A DNA stretch of 7,448 bases from an uncultured Butyrivibrio sp. (lineage in GTDB: Bacteria; Bacillota; Clostridia; Lachnospirales; Lachnospiraceae), in assembly GCA_947169985.1 (NCBI GenBank), contig CAMVRW010000115.1, positions 1 through 7,448 of the forward strand. Reading direction: 5' to 3'. Shown here piece after piece: positions 1 to 6,250 of the stretch (its first letter is position 1; the number at the start of each line of letters is the position of its first letter). Below the pieces are notes generated by a model. The model made no database searches. It had not been told where the DNA came from and saw only the letters and a list, made by a program, of their open reading frames with translations. Position numbers and translations under genes: made by a program.

Positions 1-23
1 GCTGATGATTTCTGATTTGCCAT
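1..23 (-). CDS. rpsK: 30S ribosomal protein S11, 5' end only (probable)
   Basis: Only the first seven complete codons are inside the window, reading M-A-N-Q-K-S-S and then running off the edge. The identification is mainly positional: rpsK follows rpsM in the alpha-type ribosomal operon of nearly all Clostridia, and a short polar, lysine-containing N-terminus is usual for S11 before its conserved core. The Shine-Dalgarno sequence is weak: an AGG (plus-strand 34-36) lies 10 nt before the ATG and a second AGGAAG-like stretch lies further upstream. S11 is a platform protein of the 30S subunit. Too little sequence is visible to prove the identity; extending the window by 400 bases would settle it. 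Confidence 0.7.
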
Positions 24-71
24 TTTAAACTAACCTACTTTCTTCCTATAAATCTGTTTGTTTGTTACTAT

Positions 72-98
72 TATGAACCAGCCATGCCTTAGTTCATA
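72..98 (-). promoter_or_regulatory. Small hairpin in the rpsM-rpsK gap
   Basis: The 95-nt space between the rpsM stop and the putative rpsK start contains a 7-bp inverted repeat (72-78 with 92-98, core ATGAAC/GTTCAT) around a 13-nt loop. No U-tract follows it, so it is not a terminator. It could stabilise or process the transcript or influence rpsK translation; a repeat this short may also be chance. Confidence 0.3.
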
Positions 99-118
99 TT
101 CAAGCGCTTTTAGAAAAA

Positions 119-487
119 TTATTTCTTCTTGTTAGCGATTGTTCTCTTTGGTCCTTTTCTTGTTCTTGCATTTGTCTTAGTTCTCTGACCACGGCAAGGA
201 AGTCCTCTTCTGTGACGCATTCCTCTGAAGCATCCGATCTCTGTGAGTCTCTTGATGTTCATGGCAACTTCTCTTCTAAGGTCACCCTCTACTTCGTAGT
301 CATTACCGATGATCTCGGCAATTCTCTTTACTTCTTCGTCTGTAAGATCACGAACACGTGTGTCCGGATTTACTTTTGCTGCTTCAAGAATCTTGTTTGA
401 GCTTGTTCTACCGATACCGTAGATGTATGTCAAACCGATCTCGACTCTCTTATCTCTAGGTAAATCTACACCTGCAATACGAGCCAT
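119..487 (-). CDS. rpsM: 30S ribosomal protein S13
   Basis: This 122-residue protein is a full-length bacterial S13. It begins [26 protein letters not shown], the standard S13 opening, and continues with the helical N-terminal domain and the conserved basic stretch around [19 protein letters not shown]. It ends in the usual lysine/arginine-rich tail (residues about 108-122), which in the 30S head reaches toward the P-site tRNA and 16S rRNA. The family is typically about 120 residues, so nothing is missing. The start at 487 is preferred over an ATG 16 codons upstream because a perfect GGAGG lies at 495-499, 7 nt before it, and the protein then starts exactly as the family does. It is the third-to-last position visible in an operon reading rpmJ, rpsM, rpsK. 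The 201-nt gap before it is unusually long and structured and may regulate its translation. Confidence 0.98.
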   Translation of the reverse strand: MARIAGVDLPRDKRVEIGLTYIYGIGRTSSNKILEAAKVNPDTRVRDLTDEEVKRIAEIIGNDYEVEGDLRREVAMNIKRLTEIGCFRGMRHRRGLPCRGQRTKTNARTRKGPKRTIANKKK

Positions 488-494
488 TCTAATT

Positions 495-499
495 CCTCC
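495..499 (-). promoter_or_regulatory. Ribosome binding site of rpsM
   Basis: GGAGG lies 7 nt before the ATG at 487. It decides between this start and the longer reading frame that begins at 535, which has no comparable site. Confidence 0.85.
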
Positions 500-527
500 A
501 TATAAATCATAAAAAATAATAATTGTG

Positions 528-660
528 TGCTGCACTTATAGCAGCAGTTACTTATTTGATTGGGGCTTATTTCAATGCCCAACCGGACAGAAACGGGTCC
601 GATCTTTCCAATACGTTATAGATCAGCATGTCGCATCTTTCGACGCGAAACCTATATTGG
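528..660 (-). promoter_or_regulatory. Candidate structured mRNA leader upstream of rpsM
   Basis: The 201-nt rpmJ-rpsM gap (488-688) has no ORF of note but several inverted repeats. In transcript order they are: an outer 6-bp pairing, CCAATA/TATTGG (655-660 with 608-613); inside it a 7-bp stem capped by a GAAA tetraloop (642-648 with 631-637, one G-U pair); a 5-bp stem CGGAC/GTCCG (597-601 with 584-588); a stem TTGGGC/GCCCCAA with one bulged base (577-582 with 560-566); and a 6-bp stem TGCTGC/GCAGCA (541-546 with 528-533), about 40 nt before the start codon. A GATCT/AGATC pairing (601-605 with 620-624) would compete with or cross the outer helix, so a pseudoknot is possible. In Escherichia coli, S4 represses its alpha operon through a pseudoknot just ahead of rpsM. 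An analogous S4-responsive leader is an inference here. Confidence 0.55.
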
Positions 661-688
661 TATCAAAAAGTAATCCGAATAGCTCGAA

Positions 689-802
689 TTAACCCTGTCT
701 CTGTTTGTGCTTAGGGTTGTCACAGATAACTCTGATAACGCCCTTTCTCTTGATAACCTTGCACTTTTCGCACATAGGCTTAACAGAAGACCTAACTTTC
801 AT
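689..802 (-). CDS. rpmJ: 50S ribosomal protein L36
   Basis: This 37-residue ORF encodes bacterial L36, beginning [20 protein letters not shown] and ending HKQRQG, the exact usual length. Cys11, Cys14, Cys27 and His32 form the C-x2-C-x12-C-x4-H zinc ribbon, so this is the zinc-binding (C+) form. L36 is a small late-assembly protein of the 50S subunit near the peptidyl-transferase region. The start at 802 has a strong GAAAGGAG site 5 nt upstream; an in-frame ATG at 823 would add seven residues that the family lacks and has only a weak site. It is the first gene of the ribosomal operon in this window. Its normal upstream neighbour, infA, is absent: 803-948 is non-coding and the next gene is unrelated. 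Confidence 0.97.
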   Translation of the reverse strand: MKVRSSVKPMCEKCKVIKRKGVIRVICDNPKHKQRQG

Positions 803-807
803 TGTTA

Positions 808-815
808 CTCCTTTC
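808..815 (-). promoter_or_regulatory. Ribosome binding site of rpmJ
   Basis: GAAAGGAG lies 5 nt before the ATG at 802. It supports this start over the in-frame ATG at 823; that longer version would place this site inside the coding region. Confidence 0.8.
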
Positions 816-837
816 TTACGCATGGATAAATGCCTGA

Positions 838-860
838 AAAAGGGCATACTATGCCCTTTT
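838..860 (-). terminator. Terminator-like hairpin ahead of rpmJ (attenuator or upstream terminator)
   Basis: A perfect 10-bp inverted repeat (838-847 with 851-860) closes a 3-nt loop. The core is GGGCAT/ATGCCC, flanked by four A-T pairs, so the minus-strand transcript shows an A-tract, a GC stem, then UUUUU and C. This is the form of a compact intrinsic terminator, near-symmetric and so potentially bidirectional. It lies only 36 nt before the rpmJ start and downstream of the best promoter candidate (880-908). It could therefore act as a leader attenuator for the ribosomal operon, or terminate transcripts from the gene ending at 949, or both. There is no room for a promoter between it and rpmJ. 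Confidence 0.6.
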
Positions 861-879
861 CACAAAAAGACCGACTTAT

Positions 880-908
880 AATATAACACAAACGAAATCA
901 ACGCGCAA
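880..908 (-). promoter_or_regulatory. Candidate sigma-A promoter for the rpmJ operon
   Basis: On the minus strand, TTGCGC (908-903) and TATATT (885-880) are separated by exactly 17 nt, which predicts initiation near 872-874. The region is AT-rich and non-coding, just downstream of the gene ending at 949, where an operon promoter is needed. Overlapping alternatives exist (TTGATT at 901-896 with TATAAG at 880-875, 15-nt spacing), so the exact boxes are uncertain. Start-site mapping would decide. Confidence 0.45.
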
Positions 909-948
909 CACTTTTTAACAAAAAATCGCACATTTTTCGAAAGAATTA

Positions 949-1845
949 TTATCCATGCTCTTTTCTATGATTGGTGTAATGCACATAATCAATCATAGTC
1001 CCAGTTCCAATGGGCAGATCAGCCGTTGCTCTTATAAGCTGAGTATGGGTCGGATCATGTACCAGCTTCTTCACAAGCCTCTCTGAATTCTTAGTCACAA
1101 TGGGGCAGGCAATCTTGCAATCCTCGCCATACTTCCCCAGCGCCACATGGAAGGAGTGTTTCAAAAGAACTATTGTAGCAACAGGGTCTCTTGAATACAA
1201 AAGACTGATCACAAGCTCATCACCATCATGTTCTACCAGGATGACGCCTTCAGCATCATCACCTATCTGGTATACAAAGCTAAGCTCCTGGTCATACTTA
1301 TCCCATCTTACGGGGTGCGCAATCGGAATCGCCTCGTGGGCCTCAATGGCATTTTCAATCACTTTATTCTTAAGTGTGCCGTCAGCTTTAGATAAGGGAA
1401 CACAATTATGAACCCTCTTGTTGTCATCCTCTTCCGCAACCTTGTCCACATCCTTCAAAGAAAACCTGTATACTCCTCCGGTTTCCTCGGACAGAACAAA
1501 CTCCTCCTGAGGAAAATAGTTTTCCATGGGAGATCCCTTGCGGAACACGCCGTACACTCCCGCATATCCGCCATGTACCCTGGCCTTGTTTACTATCCTG
1601 CGGACCATGTCAGCTCCATAATCCTCCAGCTCATATTCCTTTGTGGTGGCTGCCCATACTATCTCAATATATCCCAATGTCTCGCGACACAATACAATTC
1701 CCACCACATCTGATTCCCCGAAGTTATCATCCATCACCACTATTCCGGAAAGCTTTCCCTCCTTAAGCGGAGCCATGTAACAATCAGGTATCAGAGCCTT
1801 AAACAGATCAATATCTTTTTCTGAAAAAGAGTAGTCTCTATACAT
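949..1845 (-). CDS. GNAT-like tandem-domain protein of unknown substrate
   Basis: This 298-residue soluble protein has no signal peptide or membrane segment. Residues about 1-133 resemble a GNAT acetyltransferase fold: a helix (11-28), paired strands (32-53), a strand-turn-helix unit (59-91) and a closing segment ending in a VYRF strand (106-130) like the last strands of the fold. Residues about 170-275 look like a second, more degenerate copy, with strands at 188-217, a helix near 222-238 and another at 253-263. The acetyl-CoA loop, normally Q/R-x-x-G-x-G/A, is only E-D-Y-G-A-D around residues 74-79, so catalysis is uncertain. The start at 1845 has GGGAG at 1854-1858, 8 nt upstream. It lies 50 nt after the 1415-residue gene on the same strand with no terminator between, so the two are probably cotranscribed. 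The GNAT assignment rests on pattern and predicted secondary structure by eye; the substrate is unknown. Confidence 0.55.
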   Translation of the reverse strand: MYRDYSFSEKDIDLFKALIPDCYMAPLKEGKLSGIVVMDDNFGESDVVGIVLCRETLGYIEIVWAATTKEYELEDYGADMVRRIVNKARVHGGYAGVYGVFRKGSPMENYFPQEEFVLSEETGGVYRFSLKDVDKVAEEDDNKRVHNCVPLSKADGTLKNKVIENAIEAHEAIPIAHPVRWDKYDQELSFVYQIGDDAEGVILVEHDGDELVISLLYSRDPVATIVLLKHSFHVALGKYGEDCKIACPIVTKNSERLVKKLVHDPTHTQLIRATADLPIGTGTMIDYVHYTNHRKEHG

Positions 1846-1895
1846 ATACGTTTCTCCCTAAATCATCAAACAACTGCCATTTAGCATTCTCGAGC

Positions 1896-4800
1896 TCACA
1901 GACTTGCAGGCTTTTCACGATACCAGTTCTCAGGATTATGCATGACATCCCATGAATATTGCATTTTTGTTACTGTTTCCACTTTTCCAGTCTTATCCGG
2001 TATTATTTTAAGGAGTTCTCTCATGATACCTTCTCTCCAATTTAAGAAATCGATAAGGCCATCTATTTTTTTAAGATCTGACATAAGTGCGGCCTTTCTT
2101 TCTTCGTATTCTTTATATGTAGGAGAAAGTTTGGTCATAGTAACAATAGCAAGAGTCGTTATCTTCCTAAGCTGCTCTGCCTTTATTCTGAGAATTGCCA
2201 TTCCATCAATGTCGTCGGCATAATTATCCGGCTCCTGCGGGTCCGTAGGAAGTCTCCAGAAATTAGCATTTTTCCTTGATGCTAAGATCTTACTTCCTGG
2301 TTCTTTTCCAGTATATGATTTTAGCTGGTCATAGGTTCTGCTGATGACGGGAAGCAGCATGTCAAGGCCTCTCTTGCCTTCCGCAGGATCAGTATCCGCT
2401 TTATTCACAGACTGTAAAATATTTGAGTAATGCCACAAAACCAGATCCCTGGAAGCGTCATCTGCAAACATCACGTGATTTGGATTTTTAGTGTCTTCCA
2501 TAGGTATATCCATGCTGACAAAATCTGCAATAAGCTGCTTATCATCATCATCCAAAGCATCTGCTCCGCGAATGTTTTTGATTGGCTCCGTAGTCTTATC
2601 TGCTATTTTTTTCTGATAGTCCTTTCGCTCTTTGTCTATAAATGATACTGCAGTGACGAGATGAGATCTTTGACGTTTTATTACAGCCAGGATCTCAGGA
2701 TCAACCTCATTTTCCCTTATATCATGCTGTTCCTTGGCACTTCTTGTAACTGCATCCATCTCCTTAGCGAGAGCTTTCCTTGTCTTAAACTCTTGTCCTA
2801 TATCACCTTCTACCAGCTCAACTTCATCTGAAAAACTAACTTTCTTTTTCTTATGAGCATCTGCCTTGAGATCCTGCAAATAATTATGAGCGCCTTTAGT
2901 AAGGTTCCTCACTTCAACTATAGAAGGCACCTCTAATCTAAGATTATTCTTCGTCAGCATTGACTTAAGCTCGGCCACCATTGCTGCAATTCTTTCCTCT
3001 TCCAATTTAGGATCTGCAAGCCTTTTATCCAATGCATCCATTGCTTCCAGTAAGGGTTCCCCCTCCCATTTATTCAGATATGGAGCCGTTTCTCTTAAAT
3101 CATGGATTGCCTGATTTATAAACGCAAGTGCCGCCTGCTTGAACTGAGCGCTTATAGCATCCAGCATTTCATCCAGCTTCGTCTCTACATCGCTTACCGG
3201 ACTAGGGCCCTGTGGATTTACCACCATCCTCATGACATTCTGTAACTTAGTCAGATAATCACTCCTTAAGGTTTCATCCATGGAATGATCCGCTAGAGGT
3301 GCATTGATCTTCTGAGCCAGGGTCTGGAGGGTTCTTTCAACATCCTCTGTGCTTCCTGTCTCAGGCGTTAAGCATTGAAGGATCTTATCTGCAGTCTCAG
3401 TAACAGTATCAGAGATTATATTCAAAATCTGTACTATGGAATCCTGCTGGTTCATAAGTTCCTTATGACGATCTCTAAGAGTTTTAGAGGGATGTTCACG
3501 GAGCTGTCTCTGAACCTGGAAAAGCTCGTGATTAATGGCTGTCAGCTGGCTTACATACGCAGAATGAGCCGTTCCTTTTAAAAGATCCTTTTCAATTACT
3601 TCTCTGCGCTCTTCCGGGGTACTGAATCTTCTTGACTCATAATAATCCATCCTGACGTACTTTCTTTCCATTTTAGAAAGTCCCTCAAGCGCTGCTTCCT
3701 TACTGATATATTTCCTTGTAGCCTCCTGGCGCGCCTGATTGATGGGAGCCATCCACCTTCGCCAGGTTTTCTTTTCATCCTCTGTCCAGGACTCTTCCTC
3801 ACCTTCGACCGGTATATCTAAAATGTCAACCTTCTGTTCCTGTGGTTCCTCTTCTTCCTCTCCTTCCGCATCTCCCGCGTCTCCCTGAGGCTTTTCCTCC
3901 TGAGATTTTTTTACCACGGCTTTTTCTTCATCGTCTTCTTCTACTTTTTCTTTTGCAGGCTCTTCCTTTTGGCCCTTGTCATCCAAAGGTGCGCCACCCT
4001 GACCAGCTTTGGCCTTAGTCACAAATATACTTGTATCCTGAACGCTCACTAATGGTGGATACTCATTTTTCTCAAAGAAGCCCTCCACAAAAGTAGTATC
4101 CTTGGACCACTCTTCCATGGTGGAATTATATCCCTTATCCATAAGCTGTTTTCTGTAATCCACGAAACTAAGGGCTCTGTTAAGGTACATCCACTTACGG
4201 ATGAGATTCTGTCGAAGATTCTCTTCACCTGTTTCCTTTGCAACTGTGTCCAATACTTCTTTTCTTTTAAGCATTGTGCTTATAAGATTTCGAAGCTGTC
4301 TTGCCTTCCCTTCAAAGGTAGGCATTCCTGCTGTGTTGTCAAATACCTGGTAATGATTCTTGGCAGTAAATATGTTTCTCGTAGCTCCAATATTCATAAA
4401 GGCATCAATGTCATCGAAAGCCTCTTTTACCATTGGAAGCATACTAACTATGGCCTCCTTCGAAGCCTCTGCATCAGCATTCTTGTCGCCGATAATAGCC
4501 ATATTGTGCACATGTGCCCTGATTTCATCTGCTATCTGATCGGGTGTTTTCTGTTGTGAGTCTGAAACAAACTTCCCATCCTGATCTCTCGTTCCAACGA
4601 AGCGCAAAGAATCATACATGAATCTTGTTTGTTCATCATACACTTTCTCTATAGCAGGAAGGGGCTGTGTCAGCACCATCATGTCTCTGCATATAGTTGT
4701 AAGCTTACTTTTAGCCGCTGGACTCTTTGCATTTTCCTTCTTATACAAGGCCAGGATGACTTCATACGAATTTGCTAAAACCGCTGACTCTTCGTAGTAG

Positions 4801-6143
4801 CTCTGTTTCTCATAACCTGTAGCAAGATCACTGTCCTCCCAATCCTTCCATTGTTTGTCAAAAAGGTCCAGGGCTCCCTTTTTCCTTTTCTTATCAGTGA
4901 TTCCTGATGCAATGTCAGCTGCTCCGGTCTGGAAACCCATGGCACTGCACATGTTGCTTTCACGAAGTCTTTCACCAGGGTTATACCAATGTTCCTCCAA
5001 TACATCCACGCCAAAGTGTTCTTTTATGAATGGAGCAAATGTAATAGACTTATCATTTTTTTCTCCCTTTTCTAGGCTCCTATGCCTCAAAAAATGAATG
5101 CATAAATAGCACGCTTTAGCCTGAAACGTCCATGCATTAAGTTCATTCTCCAGAGACTGGATATAAGTATATAGGCTAGCTGAAGACTTTTGCTTTTGGA
5201 CCAAAAAGCCCTCTTTTTCACTTTTATTCAGCTGCATGATCGGCGCGTTTCTTCTGTCGACCTCTGCTTTCTCCACAGCCTTCAAAGCCGCAATATGCCT
5301 GCGCAGATACTCACCTTTTTCCATGCAAAGATTGTATTCAGTCATAGCCCTAAGCACTGTTTTCTTATCCGCAGGTTGACATTCAACATCTTTAAACGAG
5401 TCCTTATCATAAAGTCCGCCAATACCGTCCAATTGCGGAGTTTTGCCTTCATCCTTTTTAACCTCTGTCTTGAATTCAGCAGAGTTCATGATGATCTTGG
5501 CCTGCTCACGGCCTATGATCCGCACACTTTCACGTTTATAGAAAAGATACTTCTCCTCTGCCAGGGCAATATGACTCTTATAATTTCCAAATAACTTTCC
5601 CTTGGAAGCTCTGGTCTTAATAAGATCCTCAACCACTGCCAGATACTGCTTTTGATACTCGCGTTCTCCCAGGGCATAGCTATCATTCATATCTATGGCT
5701 TCAGAGAGCATTTCTTTTAAATCCTCTGCCTCATCCAGAAGATCAGCTGTATCAACACCAGAAAACTGCTCATTCCTCTGTATTGCTGCTTTCTCCTGAT
5801 CTGATTCCTTCTCGTCGTAGCACTTTTCTTTTTCCCTGAAATTATTCTCTCTCTCTAAATCTTCTTCGGAGATTGCCCACATCCCGGTTTTTGAGGCACG
5901 CTCACGCATAGCGGAATCCATAGCAAGGCTTGGACTTAACCTGCTTATCCTGGACCTGGACTGACTCTGCTGCTTATCCAATTCTTCCGGCACAAAAAGA
6001 GCCTGTGATGCAAAAAGCCTCTTCCGTTCTCTGGATTCGTTATAGCCCTCGGCCATATATCTCATCATCTGCCCCATTGGAAGGACTGAATCGGGCACTT
6101 TTCCCAACTCTTTTTTAAAGCTTTCAAATACATCATCTGCCAT
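1896..6143 (-). CDS. Large uncharacterised helical protein with central acidic linker
   Basis: I do not recognise this 1415-residue protein. The frame is open over 4.2 kb. There is no signal peptide, no membrane helix and no recognisable enzymatic motif such as a Walker box, protease triad or kinase loop, so it is probably cytoplasmic. Most of it is charged and helix-rich, with coiled-coil-like stretches (for example 95-180, 270-340, 800-920, 1035-1065, 1120-1180, 1315-1380). Residues about 711-785 form a low-complexity linker rich in E, D, K and G, including GEEEEEPQEQ; it divides the chain into halves of about 710 and 630 residues. A K-K-K-K-V-S-F-S-D motif lies at 1098-1106, and the C-terminal half holds several tryptophans. 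The start at 6143 is set by AAGGAGGA 7 nt upstream; the ATG 14 codons earlier lies in the terminator trail without a site. The GNAT-like gene follows after 50 nt. A scaffold, structural or effector-type role is possible but unsupported. Confidence 0.9.
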   Translation of the reverse strand: MADDVFESFKKELGKVPDSVLPMGQMMRYMAEGYNESRERKRLFASQALFVPEELDKQQSQSRSRISRLSPSLAMDSAMRERASKTGMWAISEEDLERENNFREKEKCYDEKESDQEKAAIQRNEQFSGVDTADLLDEAEDLKEMLSEAIDMNDSYALGEREYQKQYLAVVEDLIKTRASKGKLFGNYKSHIALAEEKYLFYKRESVRIIGREQAKIIMNSAEFKTEVKKDEGKTPQLDGIGGLYDKDSFKDVECQPADKKTVLRAMTEYNLCMEKGEYLRRHIAALKAVEKAEVDRRNAPIMQLNKSEKEGFLVQKQKSSASLYTYIQSLENELNAWTFQAKACYLCIHFLRHRSLEKGEKNDKSITFAPFIKEHFGVDVLEEHWYNPGERLRESNMCSAMGFQTGAADIASGITDKKRKKGALDLFDKQWKDWEDSDLATGYEKQSYYEESAVLANSYEVILALYKKENAKSPAAKSKLTTICRDMMVLTQPLPAIEKVYDEQTRFMYDSLRFVGTRDQDGKFVSDSQQKTPDQIADEIRAHVHNMAIIGDKNADAEASKEAIVSMLPMVKEAFDDIDAFMNIGATRNIFTAKNHYQVFDNTAGMPTFEGKARQLRNLISTMLKRKEVLDTVAKETGEENLRQNLIRKWMYLNRALSFVDYRKQLMDKGYNSTMEEWSKDTTFVEGFFEKNEYPPLVSVQDTSIFVTKAKAGQGGAPLDDKGQKEEPAKEKVEEDDEEKAVVKKSQEEKPQGDAGDAEGEEEEEPQEQKVDILDIPVEGEEESWTEDEKKTWRRWMAPINQARQEATRKYISKEAALEGLSKMERKYVRMDYYESRRFSTPEERREVIEKDLLKGTAHSAYVSQLTAINHELFQVQRQLREHPSKTLRDRHKELMNQQDSIVQILNIISDTVTETADKILQCLTPETGSTEDVERTLQTLAQKINAPLADHSMDETLRSDYLTKLQNVMRMVVNPQGPSPVSDVETKLDEMLDAISAQFKQAALAFINQAIHDLRETAPYLNKWEGEPLLEAMDALDKRLADPKLEEERIAAMVAELKSMLTKNNLRLEVPSIVEVRNLTKGAHNYLQDLKADAHKKKKVSFSDEVELVEGDIGQEFKTRKALAKEMDAVTRSAKEQHDIRENEVDPEILAVIKRQRSHLVTAVSFIDKERKDYQKKIADKTTEPIKNIRGADALDDDDKQLIADFVSMDIPMEDTKNPNHVMFADDASRDLVLWHYSNILQSVNKADTDPAEGKRGLDMLLPVISRTYDQLKSYTGKEPGSKILASRKNANFWRLPTDPQEPDNYADDIDGMAILRIKAEQLRKITTLAIVTMTKLSPTYKEYEERKAALMSDLKKIDGLIDFLNWREGIMRELLKIIPDKTGKVETVTKMQYSWDVMHNPENWYREKPASL

Positions 6144-6150
6144 GGATTTT

Positions 6151-6158
6151 TCCTCCTT
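6151..6158 (-). promoter_or_regulatory. Strong ribosome binding site of the 1415-residue gene
   Basis: AAGGAGGA, a near-perfect anti-Shine-Dalgarno match, lies 7 nt before the ATG at 6143. It fixes the start against the upstream in-frame ATG at 6185 and suggests efficient translation once a transcript exists. Confidence 0.85.
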
Positions 6159-6185
6159 CTTTCTCACTACCACACACAACAACAT

Positions 6186-6223
6186 AAAAAGATCCGGAGT
6201 TTTTCTGCTAATAACCCCGGATC
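6186..6223 (-). terminator. Intrinsic terminator of the diguanylate cyclase gene
   Basis: In the minus-strand transcript, GATCCGGGGTT (6223-6213) pairs with AACTCCGGATC (6201-6191) as an 11-bp stem with one G-U pair around an 11-nt loop, followed directly by UUUUU (6190-6186). The wobble pair would be an A-C mismatch on the plus strand, and the T-run follows only in the minus orientation, so direction is clear. It begins 27 nt after the stop of the diguanylate cyclase gene and ends 42 nt before the next start codon. Confidence 0.9.
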
Positions 6224-6250
6224 AGTAATATCTCTCTTCGCATGTAGTTA

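Noticed and set aside
488..535. Upstream start (ATG at 535) extending S13 by 16 residues
   Set aside because: The added residues are not S13-like, and GGAGG at 495-499 marks the start at 487.
919..939. AT-rich 8-bp hairpin just after the GNAT-like gene as its terminator
   Set aside because: The stem is almost all A-T with one G-U pair and is not followed by a T-run in the transcribed direction, so it is too weak to call.
3596..3802. Minus-strand 68-codon frame inside the giant gene
   Set aside because: Out-of-frame shadow of the giant gene, with a low-complexity basic translation and no independent start signal.
5190..5594. Plus-strand open frame of 134 codons
   Set aside because: It lies wholly inside the 1415-residue minus-strand gene, lacks a ribosome binding site of quality and its translation has no family-like features. 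The other plus-strand frames inside coding regions were dropped for the same reason.
6144..6185. Upstream start (ATG at 6185) extending the giant protein by 14 residues
   Set aside because: The ATG follows directly on the terminator U-tract without a ribosome binding site, while AAGGAGGA precedes the start at 6143.
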